From positions 5,687,595 to 5,751,594 of the forward strand of contig JAGGNK010006448.1 of the NCBI GenBank assembly GCA_017590115.1: a stretch of 64,000 nucleotides of DNA, given 5' to 3'. Positions 1-14,200 of this stretch are shown here, piece after piece. Under the pieces are notes generated by a model, which was given only the letters and a program-made list of their open reading frames with translations, was not told where the DNA came from and did not search any database. A program made the translations under genes and the position numbers. This stretch comes from Montifringilla adamsi (taxonomy: Eukaryota; Chordata; Aves; Passeriformes; Passeridae). Positions within the stretch are counted from its first letter, which is position 1. Each line of letters begins with the position of its first letter.

Positions 1-3000
1 ATAAAGTAAACACATATATTAAAAAAAAAATAAAAAAAATTCCTGGACATCTTATCCCAAAGCTTAAGTTATCTTCCTACTGCTCATGCCCAGTAAATTC
101 TTACTTTCATCCTCCATCAACTGTGGTATTGATTGTCCAGAGAAAAACTTTCCCATTGCTCACTACATCAGATTCAGATACAGAAAACCTGCTATTCTCT
201 AAAATTGGGGAAAAAAATCAATGTAATCACAAGAAAAATATATATTAACTGTTGGGGATATTTGCTACAAGGATATTTTTTCTTGGAAGCTGAGTGTGTT
301 ATATTGGAAAGATGTTATAGTATATTATTTACCTTGAGAAAGACAAAAAAGTGAAACCTTTGCCTTTAAATTTACAATTGTCTTTAAATGTCTGTTATAA
401 GCTCTGAAATTGACTGCAAAATTCTAGCAAATATTGCTTATATATATCACTATTCTGTCTTGAAATATAAGGGAAGATTCTAATTAAAATGGTCTTCTCT
501 ACACGAAAATATCTTAGAAAATTTCCTACTAAAAAAATGTCTTTGTAAGCTTATGCCTGCTCACAAGTGCAAAAGCTGATATTTGTTTTCTGGTAGCAGA
601 CAAGGGAATCATGGCTTTTTTCAGAGCAGAGAAGAATCATTAAAATTGCAACAGAAAAGCCACACAAAAAAACTCTCTAATGGGACATATGTTTATAGAT
701 CCAGTGTTCATTTAAATTTTGCTTCTCTGTTGCAGGATCCTTAAGAGACTATTTCTACAGTGAAGAGCTCTTCCTAGAGCCTAATTCTTATCAACTGTGA
801 TGACTATTTATGATTTCTTTCTGGATATTCCTTCATGAAAGGCACAGCTGGGAATAAAGCTATTGTAAGCCTGTAGCTCAAGAAATGTTATTACTGTCAT
901 TGAAATTGTCAATACAAGGGAATTAGGGAGAAAAAGTCTCAGCAACTGAGACACCAGCAAAAACTTGGGTCTTCAAATAGGCACGTATTTGTTCCATTTA
1001 ATTAATATGTAATCTCTCTTTAACAACTGTCAGTGAAATGTTAAGAACATATACTAATGAATCAGTAAGTGCTTGATAGATTTGTGGTTCTGAGAGCTGC
1101 AGTCCTTGTTGATTCTTATTTTCCAACATCAGGAGAGCCATACTCTGGGGGTTCAGGTTGAATGAAGCTAAAATCAAAGAGATTATCTTCTCCGGGACCC
1201 AAAGTCCTGTGTGTATCACCAGTATCTATAAACAACTGTCTGTAGGCCAAGATCTGCCTAGCATGAAGAATGACTTGTTGCTTCCACAGGTTAAAAATGC
1301 AGATGACTCTAATTTCTGGGATCTGGTTGTTATCATCTGATTCAGGTGTGTGTTTGCACCTGGGTGCTGGTCACTTGACTACATTTTAGAGCTACAAGAT
1401 AGATACTGCTATCTTCCTCTTATGTGGCCGTGCCAAGTCATATTTCAATGTTTGCCTGGGTAAAAGGTAGGCAGAATAGTACCACAATTAGGCCTGAACC
1501 ACTGCTAATCAGGCTGAAACACTGCTAGCAGTAGAGAGTTAAGAGACTTTCTATTAGCTCTGCTGAGGCCAGGGCGGGATCGCGTTGAGTTTGCTTTGCC
1601 CAAATTTGTTTTAAGGCTTGCATGAAGCTTTATTTTTTTTTTAGTTTTTATTATTTCTTTCTTTATTTTTTTTTTTAATTTAGCTGTAAAAACAGTTGTT
1701 TAGTGACCACTAATGTATATCAGCAGGTTTTATTTTCTAATCTGTACTAGAATTATAGAATACCAACCACTGTTAGACCAAAGCTCCCTTCATAAGAAGA
1801 ACCTAGCTGTGGGCCAGTTAGGCTTTAAAGGTCATTTGCTTTAATCACAAAAAGAACACGAGTTCTTCTGGCTCATGAGGACATGAAATCAGGGCAGAAA
1901 ATCCTGAGAAAGTAGAGGAATTGTAAGACTTACCTAAACTCATTTTGAAAGTATATGTAAAGTTATAGACATAGACTTTAGGCAGGTACTGAATTTCATC
2001 TCATGTCATGTAAATATTAAGACAAATTCTTCGTCCTAAGCAAGACAACCATGAATGCTTAGCTATAATTAGTTACTGCAGGTTTTCTCTGACAATGTCT
2101 TGAAGTAAAGTTACTGATTAATTGCATCACTGTGGTTCTGTCTAAAAGGCAGGTTTATAATTTAAAATATTTAGCTAGGTTTTCTCAATTAAAAACCAAA
2201 TATTTCCAGGAAGTATTTTGGTTAACTAATTTAAGGAGAAGAATCTGGCCACTGAAAATCCTTATTTGCATTGATAGGCTATAGAGAGAGTTTACAGTAG
2301 TTGCTAAAAAAATTAACCTTAAATACATGTTGATGTGTTCACTGAATCTCACACCAAATATTTACGGTTTCCATAAAATATTTAAAAGGTACTGTGTAAT
2401 TTTTGGCATTAGTTTATTTTTGCAATCATTGTGTCTTCCATACAAAGCTCCTATGTATACATTACTTAACAAATAAACTAGAGTTTAAAAATAAAATTAA
2501 TTTTATATTGAAGGTAAATTATTAACTAGTCAGATAAACTTTCCACAGAAGCAGAGGTAATGCTAGGGGCTAATAAATAAAAAGAACCATAGAACTTTGG
2601 TTTCAGGCAATTTCACCCTATCTATCATAAACCTTAGAGGCAAAATGTAACAGGTATGATTGATATGACAAACAATTGCTTTCTGATCCACTAAGCAAAT
2701 ACATCTATACAAAAATAACTCATGTCAATAATAGTGTCCAGCTTATGGCTATTGTATTATTCTGAGTAAAGTAAGCACCGCTGGCAAAAAATATCGTCTG
2801 AGTGCAACATTATAAACACAATGTGCCTCTGAAATCCAAATACCTGTCTGGAAAAATAAACAGAAAACAATAAAAGTAATGTTGTGGGTTGCTTGACTTC
2901 AGAAAATAAAACCCACAAAAACATATTCAATATCATACTGTCATTATACCCCTATGACCTGCTATGTATTGTATTTATATTGGGAATGTCTTAATGCAAG

Positions 3001-5208
3001 TAGACTGACCACTTTCCTATCACACGTTTGTAATTCATTGTTTCTATCAACTCTGTCCTATCTGTCTTCCAAAAAACCCCTGAGACTCTCTCAGAATGAC
3101 GAATGGCAGGCCCAAAGCTCCAAAGCTGATCAGAGCTTAGTGGTCTGTGTGCAAAGCTCTTTTCTTTATCATAAGTTTGGTCAAAAAGAGATAAAAATGA
3201 TAGATGTTTCTTTTTCTTTTTTTTTTTCTTCAAATTCCAGCTTTAAATAAAATATAAACTAGAATTACATTTTCAATACACTGAAGCTATTTGATTTTGC
3301 CAAAGATTATTTTTTCCATACCAAGATTTGCAATTTCTCCAATTTCTCCTTTAAAACATTTAGACCTGGTTATTGTCTAATAGGTGGGAATGTTGAGATT
3401 GTAGGGATTGTGTGGTGCAGGAGGTCCAGGGCCACCACCTGAATCCTTCATTAAAACATTGATATGCACCCTCTTCTTCTCAGAAGAAGGGAGACCCACA
3501 ACCCTCTTCTGTGACTCTTTTTCTCCATTTCTCCCTTTGAATTTTATCCCTTAAAGCTCACAGGACTCTTTACAAGACTGTGTTCAGTTACACACCAGAT
3601 AAGGAAACATCTTCCTGCTCCTTTTGGAACATTTCCCATCTCAGTCAATGTCTATCTAAAGGCATATGACACTCAAATTGAGAAGAGATATTGTTCCTCA
3701 TTGCAGCTCTTCTGCATAGATAAAATAAATAATCCTGAAACACAGAATTTTGTAGGATGAGAAAATACAGTGTGAAATTAACCAAAATCTGTTGTTCTCT
3801 GAATTTTCAGAATATAATATATTGATTCCTTCTTAATAAAAATGCAATTGAATAATGAAGACAGCAACAAATGCTGGAATCAGAAGAGAAGATTTCAAAA
3901 TGAAGTACTAAATGCTTTTAAGTAGGTAGCACAAAGAAGAAATTGCAGCAAATTAGTTCCAGTCATATGCTTTTACTCTCTTTGAAAACAGACAAAACTA
4001 TTTTCAAAAATGAGACTTCAGGAGAACTCATTAATTTTTTTTTTTAACAAAAACTACTTGGTAACATCATGCCATTTTTATAAGAAACACATGCGTGGCC
4101 CATGAATTACCTCATTCACACTTATTATTTGATTGAAGGCATAATTTCTTCCTTGAAAGAATACTAATGAAGATCTTCATTCCAAGGGCACTACCAAATT
4201 TGTTTGAAGTTTAAATTGAGATATTTCAGATCAATAGAACATAAAATGGCTATATCTTTATTCATATAAATTAGTATATTTAGGAATATATTTAGGAATA
4301 AGCATTATGGCAAGATGGCATGCAGAAGAAGTTTGAATAGCTACCCATTGCTTTTCTTAAATGGATGTCAGCGTTCCTGCAGTTTTTTCTCCTTGGCTTC
4401 ATTATAGACCTCAAAATTCGTAAAATTACCTAGAAATCCTAGAAGTTATGAAGATTTAGGTCCTGATCCTAAAACCAACTCTTCATATATTACTTTTCTA
4501 TACAGATGAAAGTCAAGAGGCCAGTTTCTAGTTAAAAATTATTTTCTACTCTATAGCTGTTCATTTTTAATAGAGATAAAGTATCTGTTTTCTCTTGACA
4601 TTTCCCATTGGAATCTTTCAGTCTGTGTAGATATTTTGGATATTCCAGAGAATTCTGAATGGCATTGGATGCTTATCTTTAGGGCTCTAAGCCTTACCTA
4701 ACTCTTGTTTATAATTTTGTTTAAAGACACATCCAGAATAGAACTCAAACCTTGCAATGAATTCCGTAATTTATCTCCAGCAAATAAGTTTTGTGACTCC
4801 TGAAATACTGTCAATATGCTGTAGGTGATAGAACTAGTTAATTTGAAACAACATGAAAAGACTTCAAACAAGATATTGAAATAATTTGAACTTGATGCTG
4901 CAAAAAAACCCCCAAGTTATGTAAAAGCTATACTATGTACAGACTTCTTTCTGCAGACTTCTTAGATTAAAAAAAATGTTCTTTTAATCATACATGTTTT
5001 TCCTTTTTTTTAAAGGAAATATAAGTATGATAATCCAAGTTATTAGAAGAGAAAAATCAAAATTAAAAAATATGAAAATTCACAAACAGTAATAGAAGGA
5101 GTAAGTTACAGCAGCTGTATTAGCATCTAGTTATGACATTTCAATAGCTATAGCTATTCCTGGATGGTATTTCATGAACATATTTTAGTAGGCATGGGCT
5201 GATTCATA
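1..5208. other. AT-rich unique DNA, no gene seen
   Basis: No recognisable exon, RNA gene or dispersed repeat. The longest open frames are under 100 codons and overlap one another on opposite strands, which argues for chance. The region has A- and T-runs, for example near 1630-1680 and 3210-3230. A locally GC-richer patch around 1560-1600 contains GGGCGGGATCGCG, odd for this background, but it is too short to call a CpG island. It is most likely intergenic or deep intronic DNA. Confidence 0.6.
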
Positions 5209-5613
5209 CAGTCATAGAATGGTTTTGGTTGTAAGGAACCTTAAATATCACCTAATTCCAGCCTGCCATGGGTAGGGATGCCACAGAATAGATCATCTTG
5301 CTCAGAACCTCATCCAGTGAGGCCTTGAATACTTTCAGGGATGGGACTTCCACAGCTTCTCTGGGCAACCTTTTCCAGGGCCTCACTGTGCACTGAGTAA
5401 AGAATTCTTTCCTCAGTCTAATCTAAATTCTCTTCTCTTTTAATTTAAAACAATTCCCCCTGGTCCTATGAATACCTGCCCATTTAAAAAGTCCCTCTGC
5501 AGCTTTATTATAGGACCCCTTTAGATGATGAAAAGTTGCTGTGAGGTCACCCTGGTGCCTTCTTTTCTCCAGGATGAACAATCCCAAGTATTTCAGCTCG
5601 TTTTCACAGGAGG
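5209..5613 (-). mobile_element. CR1 LINE 3' fragment
   Basis: Read on the minus strand this is the 3' part of an avian CR1 non-LTR retrotransposon. The plus strand opens with CATAGAATGGTTTTGGTTG, the complement of the CR1 3' end. It continues through the usual blocks 'CCACAGCTTCTCTGGGCAACC', 'GTAAAGAATTCTTTCCTCAG' and 'GCTGTGAGGTCACCCTGGTGCC'. Only 3' untranslated and terminal ORF2 sequence is present, so it is a 5'-truncated dead copy, which is normal for CR1. Divergence from what I remember of the consensus is visible but moderate. Confidence 0.9.
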
Positions 5614-8164
5614 TAATTTTATTTGATCGTTAATAGGCTAAGAGGTATATCTAATAGTTTCAGCAAAGTCCTTTGGAATACAAGGACTGTGCCAGCTGCT
5701 TAGAAGATGACCTGTTATTTAACTTGAAAGTTATACTGATTCAATAAAACAAATGCATATAAAAATTTTTAAATCTGATTTTAGGAAGAACACTTTGTTG
5801 TTTGTTTGTTTTAAATCTACTTACTATAAGAGTAGTTATCCAGGAACAGATGATTTAATTAATTTAAATTTTAATCTTATAGTATTTCATTAAAATAATT
5901 AAAAGAGAAATAAATTTAATTAATGGGTGATCCTTTCCAACTGCATGCTGAATCCTGGGGGTGTACTAATTTTAATTGGAAAGCCTGTTTTCCTTGATGT
6001 TATGCTGCATCTTCTTTTATGCAGCAATTCATTTAGCTGTTTTGTGATTACACTCCTCCTAAAGTTAAAGGTGGAAGAAAAATACATTTCTAAAATTGAG
6101 AAATACAGCAGAAAAGGAGGAAAATTCATTGTTGTATTCAGCCCAAGAAAACTGAGAAGGCAGACTAATAGTCTTAGCCAATTTCCATCATTTCAGATAT
6201 GTCATTTCAGAACTGAATGAGAGCAGACGTGTGGCTTGATTATTCTGGCTTGTCTCATGGTGGCAACTTGAAAAGCATCAGTAACTGAATCTCAGAGCAT
6301 TACATGAATATATACCAGAACATCATTTCTTAGAATGGTTTTGATTATCTTACTCTAGCAGTTCTAAATGTAAGTTTAATCTCTCTCTACGCTGGAGGGA
6401 AAAAAGTTTAAAAATTATGGAGTTGTCATGGATTTCTTCTTCATAAAAAGTGAAATATCTTAGTTATAGAACCACTTCTTACCACAAATCACTTTACCAA
6501 GGGGGAAATATGAAGAATGACTTCCTATATTACTGCTTAACTCCACTTATGCCACATGAAGTATCTCGCATCTAAATAGGATAATTCCAATAAGAAAGAG
6601 AGTAACAGAAAGTGTGTTCTGTTAGTTCCTGATCCAAGAATCCAATGGATAAGCTGAATAAGTAAAGGAATATTACTTTTCCATTTTTAAGCTTTTTTTC
6701 TTTTCTCTTTTTTTTTTTTCCCTTTTGCAAGGCAGTTATAGACAGTTTAATTCTACCATTAGAAAACCAAGTCAAAAATAACAGAACTTTTCTGCTAGTA
6801 ACTGAGAAATGCCGTATTCAGACTTTTATCAAATCTTTCAAGAATTATTTGTGTACTTAGTTACTAAAAAGAGATAATTGAGGAAGCTGAATAATTTAAT
6901 AAAAACATTAACACCCAACTTCTAACATATATGCTTGCTATAACATGTTATTATGCAAAACAAAAATATTCTTCCAAGTAATAAATATTATTTTAAAGAA
7001 ACATCTTTACTGAGTATTTGAATAAGGAGTGGGTTGATCTGGTATACAGGATTTTAGAGAAAAGAACAAAGAGAAAAGATCATAGAGCAGTTTCTGGACC
7101 ATGTCTGACTGTTCACTGACATTTCATAATTTTTTACTTGTTCTATTATGACATATATAAACACCACAAAAGCTATTATTATCTCTCTAGTAAACAACCC
7201 CATTTTCATATAGATTTCTTTATAAATCACAGAAAATTAGTATTCTGTTTAAGATATCAGAGGAAATACAGTTTCAGGCTCATATGTAGAAAAAGTAGAT
7301 AAGTGTGAAGAATGTGATCACACAAGTGTGTAGGAATCAGTGGGAAGAAACGTACATCAGAGAAGACAAGAAACAAATAAAAAGGAAAATTTCAGTGCAA
7401 TTCAGTAGCGCATATAGTCTTTTGAACAGAATATTAGCTTGGTTGAAGAACATCACAGTAAATTAATTACCTAAATAAAGGAAAATAAGAAGATTTAAGA
7501 TACCCAGATTACTATATTAGTCTTAGAACCTAGTTCTACCCATACTGTTTTTTAAATTATAAGTGAAAAATAGGTGATATCATTATTTTTGGTTTCCCAT
7601 TCAACTCAAATATAAGTTTACTAAAATAGTAAATGAATGAGTATAAAACTACTTCATAAAATTGTGATGACATAACCAGTACAATATGAGACTTCCCCAT
7701 AAGAGTATAAACAGTGGGACTACCAAAGGAGCAAAGACATGAGATTACATGCGGGACCACACATTACAGAAAAAGAAGGAACTGGGTAATCCCAAGTAGG
7801 AGACCATCCCAAACACACAAAATGACTGCTAAAATTGAGACAAACATTTACAGTATTAGGGACAGACCAGAATCCCTTTTTCTTGGGAGTGGGTAAAGAA
7901 GATAACCATATCAAGAAAGAAGAGAAAACCATGGAGAAGGAAGAAATCTACTTCTGTTATGACTTGTTTTGTAGGGAATTCTCAAGCCTGGTCATTCTAA
8001 GAGTAATCAGGAACTGCAGTCATGGGTACTAACTGTATGGCATGAATTCCATAGTATGGCTCACCTACAGCCAATGTCGTATAAGCTTGTTAAGAATTGA
8101 TACTTTTGAATGCATGGAGAGTACTGATATAGTGGATAGGTATCCTGTATGAATACACAGCAAC
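5614..8164. other. AT-rich unique DNA, no gene seen
   Basis: AT-rich sequence with short poly-A/T runs, such as the C/T-rich run at 6690-6725. Short frames occur on both strands, including an overlapping pair at about 7714-7932, but none has recognisable protein character. I see no repeat family here. Confidence 0.55.
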
Positions 8165-8272
8165 ATGATCTAGTAGAAAGTCTCCTTGTCCATGGCTGGG
8201 CAGTTGAAAATAGATGATCTTTAAGGTGTCTTCCAACACAGACCTTTCTATGATTCTACAATTCTATATTGA
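8165..8272 (+). mobile_element. CR1 LINE 3' end, short
   Basis: Plus-strand CR1 terminal piece. It shows 'GATCTAGTAGAAAGTCTCCTTG', then 'TAGATGATCTTTAAGGTGTC' and 'TTCCAACACAGACC', and ends in TTCTATGATTCTACAATTCTAT, the octamer-like CR1 3' terminal repeat. About 100 bases remain. Confidence 0.85.
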
Positions 8273-11200
8273 ACGAAATTTTACATGAAGACAACTTTTT
8301 CACGTGCCCAAGGTGTGAATGACATGAGGCTTTTTCTCTGACATCTTAATACCCAATTATTTTGAATTTTCAATATACCTTTATTCTTATTGCTACAGTA
8401 TTTTCTGAAGGAGAAAAAGTATAAAAAGACACAGGAATGGAGCAGATGGGATAGAGGAAGTGGAAAAATCTCTGTATTATTCATCAAAACTTGAGTTGTC
8501 TTTTACTCTTTTGCTGAAAACACCCCTTTACATTCCTAATGCCTATAAGAGGTAGAATCTGGGCTATAATTTCTATGACACACTTGTAAAATGTCTTTCC
8601 TCTCTTTTTCAGTTTCGCTAGTTAACTTTTATTCAGAGTTTCTGTGTTTCTCCTAACAGAGACAATAGTCCTTCCAGTTCTCTTTCCCATATATTTTGAA
8701 ATACAACAGATCACTTAACATCCAAACATTTTTGACACAAGCATTTCTTTTTACAAGTCTCCCTCTTTTCACTTCTCTTATCTGTATGACTACTTTTTTT
8801 GCATCTTCTCAGTACTTGTACTGTTGCTGTTGAAGTTATTGTTTTAAATATAATTTATTCCCCAAACTGAACATCACAAATAGCCTCTCCTGGTCCAGTA
8901 CTTTTTAAAATTCCAAAGGGCAGAAAAGTAGACGAAGAGAAGAGAAAATAAGTATTATGACTATTTCTTCATTTTCAGAATTTATATTACTTATAAAACT
9001 TCCTTTTACATATTCTGTATGGTGTATACATTTCATAGAAGACAAAAAATGGAGAACATGGACAATAATTTTATTAGCTGATTTTTCTGTTTAGAAAACT
9101 ATCATTGCTCTTAGTAGAATAATTTTTATAAAGCATGAAATTATTGTCTCTAGATTGTCAATAAATAATTTATTGTAATTTATTCTGGTTTTATAGTCCA
9201 AAACTCTTCAACTCCTCAGCTTAACAAGTTTCACTTCTGATAAGAACACTAATATAGTACTTTCCAACACTGATAAAAATGTTATTACAATGTTTTACAG
9301 TATTTTGCAAGATGTGATCCTTAATTATAATTCAAATCTAGTCTCGGCCTTATCAGACAGGGAAAACTAGCAAATAGAAAGACAAAGGTCAAAAATAGAC
9401 ATGCTCACAGTCTTAATTTGGAAGTTTCTTTATGGACATTCAGAAATTACAGTATCAGTGAAACAACAACAACAAAAATTGGTTTTCACCTAATAAAGTG
9501 ACCAGAGAAACAAACAGAAAAAAAAAATTAGTGAATTTATATCTGGCTTACACTGCCAAAAAATAAATGCTTTTACAGCAGGCATACACTACCAAAACCA
9601 CATGTGCACTTCAGCTCCAGATTACAGACACATACATGGAATTGTCTGTTAAAACTAGTCACCTATTAGAGTATTTATTCAACTGCCCACACAGAGATAT
9701 AAAATTTAATTTGAGATTCTGTAAGGTATCTGAGACGTGCACATGATACTAGTATGTGACAAAGGACCTATAGAGAATTTGAATTTCTACAGGAGCTGCT
9801 GCAGGCTGCGAGAGCTTTTCTCTAATGTTCTTATTACCTTTGGTTGCCTTGTCTTATACCCTTGGATGCTGAGAAAACGAACTGTGTCTGTTTCAGGTGA
9901 CAGATTTCTATACTGCCTAATTTTTGACTGAATACAGTGTAATCCTGGAATTTTATTCTTTATGTAAATGCTTGCATGAAGATGACTATACTCACATTAA
10001 AAATCTGAAATAACTACAAACTTTGACTATAAACTACAAAACTACAAAAATTGACTCTAAAGTCAATTAATTTTGCCTTAATAGCTAGGTATCTAACCTA
10101 CTGGAGTGATTTATGGACTTAATAATGCACTTATATATATTTAATATAATTTGATTGGCTGCAGTGTAGCTGAAATACTCAGAGGAGACCAGCAGATAAA
10201 AAATTTGTAAAAAAAAAATCACATTCTTCTGCAGAAGCAGTTGGATCTCAGTCAGAACATCCCAGAAAATCCCAGGTGACAAATTTCTAAAACTTAAGCA
10301 ACGGATCAAGCTGCTATAGCTCCTTCATGATGAATCTGCTGTGATAGTCACCTCTATATAGTGATGTATCCATTGCAAAACAACTGGTAATGAAACAAGG
10401 ATGTAATTAAGTCCATCTTAGATAATTCCTTGAAAATAAAGAAAGCAAGTGGTGCTTCAGAAGAGTCATTGACTAGAGAGAGAGAACCTAAAAGAAGGAT
10501 AGTTGCTACTTACTGGCTACAGTTTGGTAAGTACATCCCACTTTAATGTTTTGAAAAATGAATTCACCAGCGCAAGTCAGTAGTATATGCAAGTTGTAGA
10601 AAAAGTAAGGTGGAATCCTATGGGATGGACAGTCACTTCTCTGTCTATCCATCTGTGAAAAGACTGTCCATGACTGGAAGAACACTCAATGTCTATCCGG
10701 TCTTCCAGTTAGGTAAATACGTACAAAAGGTAAAATAAGGGCTAGAAAGGAAAAGCAGAACAGAACAGATGGTATGATCAATGCAAAACTTTTGGTGATA
10801 CTACTTAAGTAGTTAGATATGGATGAAAGGATTCGTGACTTTATGCAGACATTCCTGTAAGTTTTGCTTATTTGTGATGTTTGAAAATTTGGAGTATTAA
10901 AAAGATGGATTGAATTATCCTTTATGAATTCATTTCTTCAAAATACCAAGTTCATATTTCTTTTATTACATTTTCTGTAAACATTATATGGATGCCTGAT
11001 AGCACCAATCTCAAAATGATATTTAAACAATATTTCTTCAGGGTGAATCCACTTTTCTAATAACTTTCATTACTAACAATGCTGTATTTACTATTGGATT
11101 GAATAACCCTAACCAACAAGTAGGCTAGAGCAAAAAATAAATTCCCAAAGGTCTTATCAGACTACTTTCTGAGTTGTGGTTTTCAGAGGAGATTTCTTTT

Positions 11201-14200
11201 GTTTGTATACAAAGTCTTAAGGAGTTTCAGCATTCCAAGAATCATATTTCTGTAGTGAATCATCACCTAGAGAAGATTCCTTTTGCTTCATGATTGTCAT
11301 CTGAAATAAGGGCATCTAATCTGAACTATTTAAAGGATCCTTCTATATTCGCTCTTGATGGTTTTTGGTGTAGTTACTGTACTCTCAGTAGCTCTGAATT
11401 GTACCTTGAGCATGTGACATGTCTTGTCAAACAATACGCAAATAAAGCTTTTAAAGCTTTCACTCCCAACCTTCACCAACAAAGAAAAGATCTTTTGAGG
11501 AATTCTGAGACTAATGTTGGTCATAACAGTAAGAGAAAGACTGGAAAAATGAGATGAAAACAAATATGGGAAAAAAGATGGCAGAGCATACCATACTGCT
11601 GTATTTTTAATAGTTAAAAAAATCTATTCACATCTGTCATGGAGAAAATATTACTTTAAACATAGATTCCTTAAAACGATAGAAAATTCAGTGCAAGAAA
11701 TTTAATTTGATTATAAATATTTATCTTCCTTCTGAGCAATTCCTATTAGCCATGCTTTAATTTAGTATTTATGAATTCAACCCACCTAGTTACTAATCTG
11801 CTTGATAGTGGTAATAACTTGTTTTGTAAAATCTTTGTTTTCCCTAAAGCTGTTACCAAAAAAAACCCTATTGCCAGAAGGGAAAACAGTGATACAATTT
11901 CAAAGACTGTGATGGTAGAAGACTTTGTGATGATCATTTACTCTTATACCCTGTAAATTGCAGACGATAAGATAAAGCAAATTAATTTCTACTTCAAATC
12001 CCATGCTTGGTGTAATTTATCTTTTAAAACAAACAAACATTTATTCTCAATGCATAGTGTGCAGTTATGGAAAAGCTAATTATTACCCTTGATAACTTGG
12101 TCCAATGGCTATTTGCTCCAACTCTGCTTTAGTATCTATTAATTTTCCCATGTTTTAGCTAGCTAATCAACATGAGCTTGCTTTAATTTGCTTAATTACA
12201 ATTTGACTTTTTCCCCTCTAATTTCTGTCCATAAGCTTTGTGCCATATTCGTCGTTTATCCACTTGGTTTTGCAAACAGCCTATTACACCATACGAAGTC
12301 CAGGGAATTACAGTATTTTAAGTACAAATCAGTAGAATTTCTCTCATTATTCTCCAGTTTAAATTCAGAAGGAAAAAAAATGTGGACTGGCTTTAGTATC
12401 ACATAGCATTAAATGTAGTTAAGGAATCGTGCTTTCCTAAACTATGTAAAAAAAGATAAAAATATTATTGATATCACAACCAGCCGTGCTTGACACTCTT
12501 ATCTGCCTGAGTAAATATCTATTCGGTAAAAGCAATTTTGACTACAAATACAGATCAATGCTAAAAGTCCTACTTCTAAATCTCAGGGGACGCTTTACTT
12601 ACTTACTGAAAAATAAACCTCATGTCACTGTCAGTCTTCACTGATATTTTAAAGCTTTTCCTTTGTTTCATATACTGGTATTAATTCCAACTATATCATT
12701 ATATTTGACTGGATTTGAGGGTTTTGATGTTTGTATATGACTATTAGAATGTTCATGTTTGATACTCAGGCGAGGATTTTACTAGACTGAGTTAATAGAT
12801 ACAAGAGGCAAAGCTGACAAAAGTTGATAATCCATTTTAGTTGCTTATGGAAAAAAAAGGGACTGGTGAACAGAGAAGGAAACAAGTACTTTAAAGTAGG
12901 GGAAAAAAGATTATGGACCCAAACTCACTTCACTGTTAGGTCATTTGATTCTCCATAAAACAGGAACCATAGGAAGAAAACCAATCATTCAGTCACTCAC
13001 AGATGTCTTGGAATAGAGAGGCAAAAGTAATCTAGAGATAACTAGGAACAGCTGAAGAAAATTAAACAGTTTTCTTCATGGCAAAGCTTGGCTAGCACTT
13101 TCTTAAAAAGGGCAAGGGGTAGGGGAGGGAAGTAGCCTTTTTGGATGGATCCAGAGTAATTTCTTGTACCAGTTCAGGATGATGAGGAGCAATACCAACT
13201 GGCAGGGTTCAGTGTGGCCATTGGATCAAAAAATACAGAATTGCATGATATTCTAGTGAACCCTATACTTTGGGAAAAGAGATGTAATGTACCAAGGCAC
13301 CTGAATCCTTACCTAATGGGGTGTCTGTGTATGACAATAGATTTTGATGTCACTTTTAACTCTTTCTGCATACTGCATGAAGATGTTTTATTTGATGTCA
13401 TTCCCCCCAAATTATTAATACAGTATGTCTCCTTTAAAGTAAAGAAATGAAATGTTTTCTATATATTAGTGCATGTTCCAAGAAGATAGTTATTTCTTCA
13501 ATAATAGCAGTGAAAATTCAAAGAAAAGAAATAAATTTCAAGAATGACAGTCTTGTGAAGAAGGTGTTTATTTCATTTCTCTACACAATGTTAATGACAA
13601 AGTAATTAAGTGTTTACTCATTCTCCACTCAGCTGCTGTCTGAAAGCTGGCAACTTTAAGACTCCTAAATATTGTGTTAGAACATTAACTCATAAGAATT
13701 CAAGACAATTTATTTCAGAGTTGTTATAAATTGGAAATATCTAATGCTATTATTATACCTAATTTCACAGACAGTTCCTGATTACTCTTTTTTTAGAAAT
13801 AGTTTTTATCATGGGCTTTTTTCCCTAGTGCTATAGCAGAAATTAAGCAGTTTTGAAAAATTAGGACAATCATGTAGAATATCATTAGCCAGCATAAGAG
13901 ACAGTTATAACTTTTAATCTAACCTTGAACATAACAGAACATGAAATATTATATGACAATATATAAATATTAGAATAGAAAAAATAATTCCTTTCTCACC
14001 TCTTCAAAAAAATCTCATGAAGACACAAATTAATTGTATTTCAATTGATCTAGCTGAATAGTTTTTTGCTAAATTAAATTAATACAAAAATTATGTTTTT
14101 TCACTTATTTAAAATAATATACCAAGACTCCAATGAATTTTTTTTTTAATCTGAGCTATTTTTAGTTGCAATTATAACCATCAAAACTAGTTTATTTTGG